Shown here piece by piece: positions 1 to 7,737 of a DNA stretch of 64,000 bases (the first letter of the stretch is position 1; each line of letters begins with the position of its first letter). Position numbers and translations under genes: made by a program. The stretch is from an uncultured Eubacteriales bacterium (GTDB lineage Bacteria; Bacillota; Clostridia; Christensenellales; Aristaeellaceae): the NCBI GenBank assembly GCA_902793605.1, contig CADBEB010000006.1, positions 41,668 through 105,667 of the forward strand, given 5' to 3'. The notes under the pieces are model-generated. The model was not told where the DNA came from and made no database searches. It saw only the letters and a program-made list of their open reading frames with translations.

Positions 1-1
1 C

Positions 2-646
2 AGCAAACGCGTAGCCATTTATTCCAAGCAGATTGCCGAACGGTACGGAATGGACGACAAGCAGTGCCGTGATATTGAATGGGCAGCGCAGATGCACGAC
101 ATCGGTAAGATCGGCATTCCGGATGCGATCCTGAACAAGCCTGCCCGCCTGACGGATGAGGAATACGCCATCATGAAGTCCCATACCTCCCGCGGCGCTG
201 AGATCCTGAAGGACTTTACGCTGCTGGACAACGTCATTGAAGGTGCGGAATTCCACCATGAACGCTATGACGGACGCGGTTATCCCAAGGGCCTGTCCGG
301 TGATGACATTCCGCTGTATGCCCGGATCATCGGTGTAGCGGACGCATTTGATGCCATGACGGCTAACCGTATCTACCGAAAACAGATGGATTTCAGCTAT
401 GTACTGGGCGAGATGGAACGGGGACGCGGAACGCAGTTCGATCCGGAATTTGTGGATATCCTGCTGGAACTGATCCGGGACGGCACCATCAACCTGAATC
501 AGATCTATCATGTTTCCAAGGAAGAGAGCGACCAGGCGGAGACCGAAGCTGCAGAACGGGCAGCAGAGGGGGCGAAGGAGGAACAAAGCGCACTCAGCTC
601 CGGAAGCATCTCTGAGCGGAAAACTCCGGAAGGAGGGAAAGCATGA
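2..646 (+). CDS. HD-GYP domain protein, C-terminal part (cut by window edge)
   Basis: Predicted c-di-GMP phosphodiesterase. The reading frame is open from the window edge, so the N-terminus, and any sensor domain in it, lies outside. Visible in order are the metal-binding HDIGKIG motif (about residue 32 of the visible part), the HHERYDGRGYP signature that defines the HD-GYP subgroup, and the AdAFDAMT motif, followed by a Glu/Ala-rich tail of about 40 residues. HD-GYP proteins hydrolyse c-di-GMP in the cytoplasm. The stop overlaps the start of the next gene (ATGA), implying translational coupling to the BMP-type binding protein. An internal ATG at 50 is not the start, because conserved family sequence continues upstream of it. 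Confidence 0.9.
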   Translation, partial: SKRVAIYSKQIAERYGMDDKQCRDIEWAAQMHDIGKIGIPDAILNKPARLTDEEYAIMKSHTSRGAEILKDFTLLDNVIEGAEFHHERYDGRGYPKGLSGDDIPLYARIIGVADAFDAMTANRIYRKQMDFSYVLGEMERGRGTQFDPEFVDILLELIRDGTINLNQIYHVSKEESDQAETEAAERAAEGAKEEQSALSSGSISERKTPEGGKA

Positions 647-1839
647 AAATCAAGCGTTTCATCGTTACCGTGATTGTCTGCGCGGTCGTTCTGCTGACCG
701 CTGCCCTGCTGAGCGGATACTGGACAGACAAGCCGAACAGAGGCATCCTGAAAGTCGGTTTTGTCTATTCCGAAGATGAAAGCACACCCTATACCGCCAA
801 CTTCGTCATGGCACAGAGGGCCCTTCAGGCGGAATATGACGGCAAGATCGAGGTCATGTTCAAGAGTAACGTGTTGGCCCGCGAATCGGAACAGCCCATA
901 CGGGAACTGATCCGCAGCGGATGCCGGATCCTGTTCATCAACATGGATACGGACATCCCGATCACGCTGGCCCGCGAGTTTCCCGAGGTGACGTTCTGCC
1001 AGGCCTCCATGCCGAACATCAGCATCGAAGGCGCGCCGGACAACTACCATACCTTCAACGGGGAGATCTACCAGGCGCGCTATGTCAGCGGCGTCGTGGC
1101 CGGCATGAAGCTCCGCCAGATGCTCGACAGCGGTGCAGTCCTTGCACAGGACGCGAGTGTGGGCTATGTTGCGGCCAACTCCACGGCAGAAGTCGTTTCC
1201 GGTTACACGGCGTTTATCCTGGGCGTTCGAAGTGTAGCGCCCGAGGCGGTTATGCGGGTCCGTTATACCGGGAGCTGGAGCAATTACAACGAAGAAAAGA
1301 AGCAGGCAAAGATACTGATCGACGAAGGCTGCGTGATCATTGCACAGCACGTGAACACGATGGCGCCGGCAGTGGCCTGCGAAGAGGCGGCCGCGGCAGG
1401 ACGCAGAGTCTATCATGTGGGCTACCATCAGAGTATGATGGACGTGGCTCCTTCCTCGGCGCTGGTCAGTATCCGGACCAACTGGGCACCCTATGTGATC
1501 CAGGCTGTGCAGGCCGTGATGAACGGACGTGAGATCGAGGAGGCGGTCGAAGGAAATGTACATGGCAATGATATGAGTGCCGGCTTTGACGCAGGATGGG
1601 TGGAACTGCTGGAGATGAACCGGTTTGTGGCCGCAGACGGAACCGAGGACAAGGTCGGGAAGACGATCGAAGCGATGAAAAAGGGAAGAATCAAGGTCTT
1701 CAGCGGCAATTATACCGGCGTCAACCCGATGAATCCAGCGGATACGATCGATCTGAACAATGGCTATACCGAGTGTCAGTATTCCTCCAGGCCATCCTTC
1801 AACTATATCCTGAAGGACTGCATTATCATCGAGAACTGA
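643..1839 (+). CDS. BMP/PnrA-like periplasmic-type binding protein, membrane-anchored
   Basis: 398 aa, family of basic membrane protein / PnrA substrate-binding proteins, which usually bind nucleosides for ABC import. A hydrophobic segment at residues 5-25 acts as signal or anchor; no lipobox Cys follows, unlike most Gram-positive binding proteins. The fold-typical start VGFVYSED, the helix region around RELIRSGCRILF and the late GFDAGWVEL region support the family. No ABC permease or ATPase is adjacent. The start overlaps the HD-GYP stop by 4 bp, so the two proteins are probably made in fixed ratio. A sensor role, rather than transport, is an inference from that pairing. A terminator follows directly. 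Confidence 0.82.
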   Translation: MKIKRFIVTVIVCAVVLLTAALLSGYWTDKPNRGILKVGFVYSEDESTPYTANFVMAQRALQAEYDGKIEVMFKSNVLARESEQPIRELIRSGCRILFINMDTDIPITLAREFPEVTFCQASMPNISIEGAPDNYHTFNGEIYQARYVSGVVAGMKLRQMLDSGAVLAQDASVGYVAANSTAEVVSGYTAFILGVRSVAPEAVMRVRYTGSWSNYNEEKKQAKILIDEGCVIIAQHVNTMAPAVACEEAAAAGRRVYHVGYHQSMMDVAPSSALVSIRTNWAPYVIQAVQAVMNGREIEEAVEGNVHGNDMSAGFDAGWVELLEMNRFVAADGTEDKVGKTIEAMKKGRIKVFSGNYTGVNPMNPADTIDLNNGYTECQYSSRPSFNYILKDCIIIEN

Positions 1840-1845
1840 CAGATA

Positions 1846-1876
1846 CAGGCGGTTCCGCAGGAACCGCCTGTTTTCA
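1846..1876 (+). terminator. Rho-independent terminator after the BMP gene
   Basis: Perfect 11-bp inverted repeat (1846-1856 with 1860-1870), 3-nt loop, then TTTTC. It ends the HD-GYP/BMP transcript. Confidence 0.88.
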
Positions 1877-1884
1877 GAACAGAA

Positions 1885-1951
1885 TGTTAGAAAATGAAAC
1901 AATTATTAATATAAATGTTGACAATTGAAACATAATATGTTAGAATTTCAC
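1885..1951 (+). promoter_or_regulatory. Promoter and repeated operator-like elements of the XRE-S24 repressor
   Basis: TTGACA (1918-1923), 17-bp spacer, TAGAAT (1941-1946): a near-consensus sigma-A promoter. Three related sequences starting TGTT sit at 1885-1900, 1916-1931 and 1938-1951; the first two match at 12 of 16 positions. Their starts are 31 and 22 bp apart, close to three and two helical turns. The second covers the -35 box and the third covers the -10 box, as expected for autorepression. Operator function is inferred. Confidence 0.7.
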
Positions 1952-1973
1952 TATCAGGGAAGGAGGTGCGGAG

Positions 1974-2789
1974 ATGAAGCATGATTTCAGTGCGGTGATC
2001 CGTGCCCGCAGGAATGCGCTCGGGATGAACCAGTCACGTCTGGCAGAGCTCATCGGCGTCAGCCGGAATGCCGTCGCCGGATGGGAGACGGGGCATTCAC
2101 GTCCTGACATTTCGACGGTTCCGACCCTTTGTGAAGCCCTGGGGATCACAGTCGACATGTTTTTCGGATTAGAGTCACCCCGGGTGGCGGAGGAGAATCG
2201 CCTGCTGAGGCTGTTTACCACGCTGGATCGGCGGGACAGGGAAGCGATCCTCTGGCAGACAGAGGCCCTGGCTGAAGGCCGGAAAAGACAGGCTGCCATG
2301 GCTGAATCCGCGATGAAACCGGTCCGAAAGACCCGGGAGGTTCCCGTTCCGCACTTTGTAACTGTTTATGCGAGTGATCTTGGCGCTGCAGCCGGTATCG
2401 GCGCCGCGCTGGATGAAGCACAGGGAGAGAAGATCTACCTCCTTGCTGATGATGAGACGGAGCAGGCGGACGAGGTGATCACCGTTTCCGGCTGCAGCAT
2501 GGAGCCTACTTTCATGGACGGGGACCGCGTTCTGGTCCGGCATACGGATCAGCTTCGCCCGGGGGAGATCGGGGTCTTCCTGGTGGACAACGAGGGTTAT
2601 ATCAAGGAATACCAGCCTGACGGACTGCATTCACACAATCCGGCGTATGGGATGATCCGCCTGAGCGGGGAGGAAACTGTCCGCTGTGTAGGCAAGGTAA
2701 TCGGGCTGCTGAAGGAAGAACAGATCCCGAACAGGGAGCAGCTCAACAGTATCGAAGAGGCCGTCCGGGCCGGAGAACGGAGGAAATGA
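1974..2789 (+). CDS. XRE-family repressor with S24 (LexA/CI-type) peptidase domain
   Basis: 271 aa. Residues about 5-60 form a Cro/CI helix-turn-helix (IRARRNALGMNQSRLAELIG). A linker follows, then an S24 domain from about residue 130. The Ser/Lys dyad is visible: Ser175 in GCSMEPTF and Lys211 in GYIKEY, with an Ala-Gly pair (AAAGIG) upstream that fits the usual self-cleavage site. Such proteins repress target genes until RecA filament or another signal triggers autoproteolysis. The start has an ideal AGGAGGTG at 1961-1968. No phage genes are nearby, so it looks like a chromosomal stress regulator rather than a prophage repressor. LexA itself is less likely because the N-terminal domain is XRE type. 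Confidence 0.88.
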   Translation: MKHDFSAVIRARRNALGMNQSRLAELIGVSRNAVAGWETGHSRPDISTVPTLCEALGITVDMFFGLESPRVAEENRLLRLFTTLDRRDREAILWQTEALAEGRKRQAAMAESAMKPVRKTREVPVPHFVTVYASDLGAAAGIGAALDEAQGEKIYLLADDETEQADEVITVSGCSMEPTFMDGDRVLVRHTDQLRPGEIGVFLVDNEGYIKEYQPDGLHSHNPAYGMIRLSGEETVRCVGKVIGLLKEEQIPNREQLNSIEEAVRAGERRK

Positions 2790-2792
2790 TCA

Positions 2793-3032
2793 ATGAATAC
2801 AAAGACGATCAAAAAGATTAACCAGGCGCTGGCCTTTGTGACTGCCGGTGATTATGAGGAGCCCGCGATCCGCCCGTGGCAGTATGTGCAGATGGAATAT
2901 GAACGCGTCGGGATGATGCCTCCGGTTGTGACGCCGGATTTTGAGAGCCTGGAAGACGCTCAGATCTGGATGTGCCTGGACGCGGAATACAATACCCGCC
3001 TTCGCGAACGTGACTGGCTTCAGGCGGTCTGA
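2793..3032 (+). CDS. Small hypothetical protein downstream of the S24 repressor
   Basis: 79 aa, not recognised. It begins 3 bp after the repressor stop and is followed by a terminator, so it is in the same two-gene transcript. The protein is soluble, without signal peptide or membrane segment. The middle holds an aromatic/acidic stretch (RPWQYVQMEYERVG) and the C-terminal half is acidic, with Trp residues (DAQIWMCLDAEYN). The ATG lies close behind a GGAGGAAATGA stretch that can serve as ribosome binding site. Coupling to an autocleaving repressor suggests a partner, antagonist or SOS-type effector, but nothing in the sequence fixes a function. Confidence 0.72.
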   Translation: MNTKTIKKINQALAFVTAGDYEEPAIRPWQYVQMEYERVGMMPPVVTPDFESLEDAQIWMCLDAEYNTRLRERDWLQAV

Positions 3033-3054
3033 TGGCAGGAACCTGTACCCATAT

Positions 3055-3076
3055 ACCGGCTTCGGCCGGTTTTGTT
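3055..3076 (+). terminator. Short terminator after the repressor operon
   Basis: ACCGGC (3055-3060), UUCG tetraloop, GCCGGT (3065-3070), then TTTTGTT. Stable C(UUCG)G-type hairpin ahead of the pyk promoter. Confidence 0.75.
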
Positions 3077-3077
3077 G

Positions 3078-3106
3078 TTGACGCGGGGATGTACGATTGA
3101 TAGAAT
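3078..3106 (+). promoter_or_regulatory. Sigma-A promoter of pyk
   Basis: TTGACG (3078-3083), 17-bp spacer, TAGAAT (3101-3106), about 40 bp before the pyk start. It begins within the T-tract of the preceding terminator. Confidence 0.75.
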
Positions 3107-3145
3107 GAAAAAAAGCTTCCAGTATTACAGCGGAGGGCGAAGTCT

Positions 3146-4567
3146 ATGCTGAGAAAAACCAAGATCATCTGTACCATCGGACCTGCCTGTGAAAACGAAG
3201 AGACACTGACTGCCATGTGCGAGGCAGGGATGAATGTTGCGCGTCTGAACTTTTCTCACGGGACGCATGAGGACCACTTGAAGCGGATCGAACTGATCCG
3301 CTCCGTGAGGGAGAAGTTGAATCTGCCGATCGCAATCATGCTGGACACCAAGGGCCCGGAATATCGGATCAAGACCTTTCGGGACGGGCCGGTAACGCTG
3401 AAGGACGGCGATCGTTTTACACTGACCACGGAAGACATCCAGGGGGATGAGACCCGGGTTGCCGTGACCTATGCGAAGCTGACCGAAGAGCTGACGCCCG
3501 GGGATACTGTGCTGATCAACAATGGGCTGGTGATTCTCGAGGTCGAGGAGATCACGGGCAGAGATGTCATCTGCCGGGTGAAGAACGGCGGTGTCCTGTC
3601 TGACCGTAAAAGCATGAACTTCCCGGGAAAGGTGCTGAAGCAGGATTTCCTGTCCGAACAGGATAAGAACGATCTTCTTTTCGGTATCGAGCACGGGGTC
3701 GATTTTGTCGCAGCTTCTTTCGTCTCCTGCCGGGAGGATGTGCAGTCCATGCGCAACCTGCTGGATGAGAACGGTGGAAAGGATATCGACATCATCGCGA
3801 AAATCGAGAACCGTAGCGGCGTGGAACAGGTCGAAGCGATCTGTGAGGTGGCGGACGGTATCATGGTCGCCCGCGGTGACTTAGGCGTGGAGATCCCCTT
3901 TATGGAGGTTCCGGCTCTGCAGAAGTACCTGATCAGCAAATGCCGGATGCTGGGCAAACGCGTGATCACCGCAACGGAGATGCTCGAGAGCATGATCCAG
4001 AATCCCAGACCGACGCGTGCGGAAATCTCTGACGTGGCAAATGCCGTCTATGACGGGTCTTCTGCGATCATGCTCAGCGGCGAGACCGCAGCGGGCAAAT
4101 TCCCGGTGCAGGCTGTGCAGACGATGGCGGACACAGCAAAGTTTACCGAGGCAGGGATTGACTATGCCGAACGTTTCCGGACGATGGAGTTCAGGATCCA
4201 CAGTAATCTGGACGCTGTTTCACATGCTACCTGTTCCATGGCGGTGGATGTGAACGCGAAGGCGATCGTGGTTAATTCCATCTCCGGACGGACTGCGCGG
4301 ATGGTATCCCGCTTCCGCTGCCCGGTGAGTATCATCGGGACAACGATCAATGAACGGGCATGGCGGAAACTGAACCTATCCTGGGGGGTTACGCCGGTGC
4401 TGACAGAGAACTATTCCTCCATGGATGTTATGTTCTGGCAGGATCTGAAACTGGCACAGCAACTCTTTGACCTGAAGAAGGGGGATAACGTCGTCCTGAC
4501 CGGCGGGCAGATGAACGGGGAACCAGGCAATACGAACACGATCAAGGTCGAGACCATCAAGGCATAA
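3146..4567 (+). CDS. pyk: Pyruvate kinase
   Basis: 473 aa. Converts phosphoenolpyruvate and ADP to pyruvate and ATP in glycolysis. The N-terminus (RKTKIICTIGPAC), the substrate-site region NFSHGTHEDH, MLDTKGPEYR, the active-site block DIIAKIENRSGVEQ and MVARGDLGVEIP, and TATEMLESMIQNPRPTRAE are all present. Length fits the standard form without the extra C-terminal PEP-utiliser-like domain found in Bacillus and relatives. It has its own promoter and terminator, so it is monocistronic here, away from pfkA with which it is often paired. Confidence 0.97.
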   Translation: MLRKTKIICTIGPACENEETLTAMCEAGMNVARLNFSHGTHEDHLKRIELIRSVREKLNLPIAIMLDTKGPEYRIKTFRDGPVTLKDGDRFTLTTEDIQGDETRVAVTYAKLTEELTPGDTVLINNGLVILEVEEITGRDVICRVKNGGVLSDRKSMNFPGKVLKQDFLSEQDKNDLLFGIEHGVDFVAASFVSCREDVQSMRNLLDENGGKDIDIIAKIENRSGVEQVEAICEVADGIMVARGDLGVEIPFMEVPALQKYLISKCRMLGKRVITATEMLESMIQNPRPTRAEISDVANAVYDGSSAIMLSGETAAGKFPVQAVQTMADTAKFTEAGIDYAERFRTMEFRIHSNLDAVSHATCSMAVDVNAKAIVVNSISGRTARMVSRFRCPVSIIGTTINERAWRKLNLSWGVTPVLTENYSSMDVMFWQDLKLAQQLFDLKKGDNVVLTGGQMNGEPGNTNTIKVETIKA

Positions 4568-4586
4568 AACAAAAGGAAATGATGAA

Positions 4587-4620
4587 ACGGAGCGGTCCTG
4601 TGAACCGCTCCGTTGTTTTA
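4587..4620 (+). terminator. Terminator after pyk, between convergent genes
   Basis: 10-bp stem (4587-4596 with 4604-4613), 7-nt loop, then TTGTTTTA. It lies between pyk and the convergent SH3 gene; on the minus strand a weaker T-rich tail follows, so it may work both ways. Confidence 0.82.
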
Positions 4621-4654
4621 TCAATTGCCGGTATTTCTCCGGATCAGCTGCACC

Positions 4655-5869
4655 TTAGTTCAGGTACTGTTGCATGACAAATCCGGTCTTGCCTTCGTAT
4701 TCCACTTCTGCCCAGTATCCGGTCACACCTATAACCCTAACGGTGGTGCCGACTTCCAGCCGGCCGTTATTGCCCATGCCGTGGACATTGGAGGTACTCT
4801 TGTCAGGCTTGTAATGAACGTTTACACCCTTGCCGTTCGGGCTGGTGATCGTGGCATAGTAGGGCTGGAACTGCGGTACAGCAGTCGGGACCGGGGTTGC
4901 CGGGGTGCCGCCTTCGGGAACGCCGTCCGGCAGGGAAAGCTGCAGGAAACGGGTTTCCATATAACCGGTTTTACCGCCGTAGGAGATCTTATCCCACTTG
5001 GTGTCGTGCTTCAGCACGGTCACGGCGGAGCCGTAAGGAACCTTGGTCATCACGGAATAGTTGCCGGGGCCCTTGCGCATATTGACGCCCCTGCCGTTGC
5101 TGCTGACCACATAAGCAGTGTAGTTCACGGCAGGCGGATCGGTCACAACAGGAACTTCAGTCGGCGCGGGAGCACTCCTGTTCAGGAACTTGGTCATCAT
5201 ATAACCGGTATTTCCATCTACCTGGATTTGATCCCAGGTTGAACTGTGCGCCAATACACGAACCTTCGTACCGGTTGGATAGGAGGCGATAATCGGTGCC
5301 TTCGAGTTGGGCTGGGTACGGAGGTTCACCTTCCTGTATCCGGCGTTGAGCACCCAGGCGTCATAATCACCGCCGCTTGCACCGTTGGATTTGGAGGCAT
5401 TACCCGAAGGGGCGACCTTCTTTCTGCTCAACAGGTCATTTACGACATAACCGGTTCCCAGATCTCCGGCACTCACATAGGAATATTTGCTGCCCCATGA
5501 GAGAACGCTGACTTTTCTGCCCCTGGCCAGTTTGGCAAGGGCGATGAAGTCTCCGCTCGGGCCAGTGCGCATGGAAGTATCATCATTGGTGATCCAGGCG
5601 CTTCCTGTCGTGGCTTTCTTGATGAATTTGGTTTGAACATAACCCTCTTTACCGTTGGTAAATTTCACGTAGGACCATCCATCTTTAGATGACTGGACCG
5701 TCAGGACATAGTCGAGCCGATAACTCGCGAGTACTGCGGCGCTTTCGCTCGGCATCTGGCGAACCTTCAGAGAGCCGGTATTCACCCGGTAACGAGTCGC
5801 AGCGGAAGCGACACCCGCCGGGATCAGCAGCACGAGCACAAGCAGCAGGGCAAGCAGACGTTTCTTCAT
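4655..5869 (-). CDS. Secreted protein with five bacterial SH3 domains
   Basis: 404 aa. A signal peptide (MKKRLLALLLVLVLLIPAGVASA) precedes five SH3b repeats at roughly residues 27-83, 91-147, 171-229, 251-309 and 337-404, each ending in a GYV/GYM/GFV motif. Linkers are Pro/Thr/Ser-rich. SH3b repeats bind cell wall peptides; no hydrolase domain is attached, so this is a wall-binding or adaptor protein rather than an enzyme. The start at 5869 has GGAGGGA at ideal spacing and directly begins the signal peptide; a longer in-frame extension to 5983 runs through the promoter and is rejected. Its leader carries nested hairpins (see 5906-5968). Confidence 0.88.
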   Translation of the reverse strand: MKKRLLALLLVLVLLIPAGVASAATRYRVNTGSLKVRQMPSESAAVLASYRLDYVLTVQSSKDGWSYVKFTNGKEGYVQTKFIKKATTGSAWITNDDTSMRTGPSGDFIALAKLARGRKVSVLSWGSKYSYVSAGDLGTGYVVNDLLSRKKVAPSGNASKSNGASGGDYDAWVLNAGYRKVNLRTQPNSKAPIIASYPTGTKVRVLAHSSTWDQIQVDGNTGYMMTKFLNRSAPAPTEVPVVTDPPAVNYTAYVVSSNGRGVNMRKGPGNYSVMTKVPYGSAVTVLKHDTKWDKISYGGKTGYMETRFLQLSLPDGVPEGGTPATPVPTAVPQFQPYYATITSPNGKGVNVHYKPDKSTSNVHGMGNNGRLEVGTTVRVIGVTGYWAEVEYEGKTGFVMQQYLN

Positions 5870-5905
5870 CAGAGTTCCCTCCATTACATAAGATACCAAA
5901 ACACA

Positions 5906-5968
5906 GGTTACGACAAAAAATCCCCCTTGGGCTGACTGCCCGGGTGCTTCGTAACCATCATGATTATA
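5906..5968 (-). promoter_or_regulatory. Promoter -10 and nested hairpin leader of the SH3b gene
   Basis: On the minus strand, TATAAT lies at 5968-5963, putting the transcript start near 5956. There the RNA begins with GGTTACGA (5956-5949), which pairs perfectly with TCGTAACC (5913-5906). Inside it, ACCC-GGGC-loop-GCCC-AA-GGGG forms a GC-rich hairpin followed by T6, as in an intrinsic terminator. The outer stem and the terminator-like inner stem suggest an attenuator. It does not match ydaO (c-di-AMP) or c-di-GMP riboswitch core sequences as I know them. No good -35 box is visible. Confidence 0.5.
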
Positions 5969-6088
5969 TACACTTTCTTTCAAAAAAGAAACCCTTTTTT
6001 AAAATTTTTTTACAATTATATGATAGAATTTCGACAAAATAGTAACCATTTGAAAAGACGACCACAAGATATAGGGCTTTTCCAAGGG

Positions 6089-6117
6089 TTGACTTTATTA
6101 CAGTAAAGTGATAACAT
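6089..6117 (+). promoter_or_regulatory. Promoter of the his operon with a dyad in the spacer
   Basis: TTGACT (6089-6094), 17-bp spacer, TAACAT (6112-6117). The spacer region contains ACTTTA-N6-TAAAGT (6091-6108 approx.), an inverted repeat placed where a repressor would block polymerase. No T-box specifier/antiterminator core (such as TGG-ACCGCG) is visible between here and hisZ, so control by uncharged tRNA-His is not supported. Confidence 0.65.
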
Positions 6118-6170
6118 GATAAAGCCTTCTTCGTGAGGCATATTCACAGCAAATGACGGAGGGAAACGAA

Positions 6171-7118
6171 ATGCTGATTGACGACCGGGTCATGAACGGA
6201 CAGGAGAGGATCAGCTTCATGCTGCGCTCCCTGTATTCGCAGCACGGATATGAGCGCTACCGAATGAGCAAATTCGAGGAATATGACCTGTACAGCAGGA
6301 ACAAGGATTTTCTTTTTTCGGAGGGAGTCATCACCTTTACCGATACGACCGGGCGGCTGATGGCACTGAAGCCGGACGTGACTCTTTCCATTGTCAAGAA
6401 CCGGAAAGATACACCCGGATCAATACAGAAACTGTACTACCATGAGAATGTTTACCGTGTCTCCGGTGCGGCGGACGGATTCCGTGAACAGACGCAGGTC
6501 GGCCTGGAATGCATGGGTGATGTGGACGACGCCTGCATCGCGGAAGTGCTGCGTCTGGCCGCGGAGAGCCTGCGGCTCTGTTCGCCGGATTTTGTATTGG
6601 AGGTCAGCCACCTGGGGATCCTGAATGCTTTCGTTGACGCAATCGCACCGGAGGAAAAGGTCAAGCAGGCGATCCTGGCCTGCGCGGGACAGAAGAATCT
6701 CCACGGGATCAGAGGGCTCTGCCGGGAAAACCATGTGGCAGACGGTGCGGAGGACGCATTGGTACGCCTGCTCGGGCTGTACGGAACGCCCAGGACTGTG
6801 ATGCCGAAAATCCGGGAGCTGGCGGAAGAATACGGGGCAGGCGAGATGGCAGCCCAACTGGGCCGGGCAGTGGCAGGGTTTACCGGTTGCGACCTGGAAG
6901 ACCGGATCCAGATCGACTTTTCTGCGACAGGCGACCTTCGCTACTATAACGGGATCGCTTTCAAGGGCTTTATCAGCGGGATCCCCGGCAGCGTCCTGTC
7001 GGGCGGCCAGTACGACAAGCTGATGCGGAAGATGGGGCGCAAGGACAGGGCCATCGGTTTCGCGGTGTTCCTGGACATGCTGGAAAGATTGACTGAGGAG
7101 GAAACGACCCGTGCTTAA
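6171..7118 (+). CDS. hisZ: ATP phosphoribosyltransferase regulatory subunit HisZ
   Basis: 315 aa. HisRS-like class II fold without the anticodon-binding domain; together with short-form HisG it makes the ATP phosphoribosyltransferase holoenzyme and carries the histidine-sensing function. The region FEEYDLYSRNKDFLF, the ALKPDVTLSIVKN motif and the late DLRYYNGIAFKGFISG block fit HisZ. The chosen start follows GGAGGG at 6158-6163 with 7-bp spacing; an ATG at 6153 lies upstream of that ribosome site and is less likely. It is first in the his operon, overlapping hisG by 8 bp. A true histidyl-tRNA synthetase is excluded by length. Confidence 0.93.
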   Translation: MLIDDRVMNGQERISFMLRSLYSQHGYERYRMSKFEEYDLYSRNKDFLFSEGVITFTDTTGRLMALKPDVTLSIVKNRKDTPGSIQKLYYHENVYRVSGAADGFREQTQVGLECMGDVDDACIAEVLRLAAESLRLCSPDFVLEVSHLGILNAFVDAIAPEEKVKQAILACAGQKNLHGIRGLCRENHVADGAEDALVRLLGLYGTPRTVMPKIRELAEEYGAGEMAAQLGRAVAGFTGCDLEDRIQIDFSATGDLRYYNGIAFKGFISGIPGSVLSGGQYDKLMRKMGRKDRAIGFAVFLDMLERLTEEETTRA

Positions 7119-7737
7119 TATCGCGCTTCCAAAAGGGAGACTCGGAGAAAAGGTTTACGCCATGTTCGCGAAAGCGGGCTTCGAATGCCCGGCACTGCTC
7201 GAAGCGGGCCGGAAACTGATCTTTGACAACGAGGCGGCCGGCGTGAGATACTTCTGGGTAAAACCGTCGGACGTAGCGATCTATGTCGAACGCGGGGCAG
7301 CCGACATCGGCGTGGCAGGGAAGGATATCCTGCTCGAATACCGGCCGGACGTTTACGAACTGCTGGATCTGAAGGTGGGTAAGTGCCGGATGGCCGTGGC
7401 CGCACCGGACGGCTTCCGGGACGACATGAACCGGACACTGCGCGTCGCAACGAAATTTTCGCGGATCGCACGGGACTACTACACTTCGGTCGGCCGGGAT
7501 ATTGACATCATCCACCTGAACGGGTCGATCGAGATCGCGCCGATCCTGGGCTTGTCCGATGTGATCGTGGACATCGTGGAAACGGGGACAACGCTGCGGG
7601 AGAACCACCTGTCCGTCATCGAGGAGATCGTTCCGATCTCCGCGCGGCTGATCGCGAACAAATCCGGATTTAAATTCCGTACGGAGCAGATCGAGCGCCT
7701 GACGGAAGGACTCAGAAAGGAAGTGCAGGAATCATGA
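7111..7737 (+). CDS. hisG: ATP phosphoribosyltransferase catalytic subunit, short form
   Basis: 208 aa. Catalyses the first step of histidine synthesis, ATP plus PRPP to phosphoribosyl-ATP. The N-terminal IALPKGRL motif, the GAADIGVAGKDIL loop and the PRPP-binding region DIVETGTTLRENHL are visible. It lacks the C-terminal regulatory domain of long HisG, which explains the need for the adjacent hisZ. It starts at GTG with GAGGAGG upstream inside the end of hisZ, and its stop overlaps hisD by 4 bp. Confidence 0.96.
   Translation: MLNIALPKGRLGEKVYAMFAKAGFECPALLEAGRKLIFDNEAAGVRYFWVKPSDVAIYVERGAADIGVAGKDILLEYRPDVYELLDLKVGKCRMAVAAPDGFRDDMNRTLRVATKFSRIARDYYTSVGRDIDIIHLNGSIEIAPILGLSDVIVDIVETGTTLRENHLSVIEEIVPISARLIANKSGFKFRTEQIERLTEGLRKEVQES

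Noticed and set aside
1974..3032. Prophage lysogeny module
   Set aside because: The CI-like repressor and small gene stand alone, with no integrase, excisionase or structural genes and no change in composition.
5870..6170. T-box riboswitch before the his operon
   Set aside because: No antiterminator core or specifier-like structure seen; a simple promoter with dyad explains the region.
6153..7118. Histidyl-tRNA synthetase in place of HisZ
   Set aside because: Too short, no anticodon-binding domain, and it heads a his operon with short HisG.
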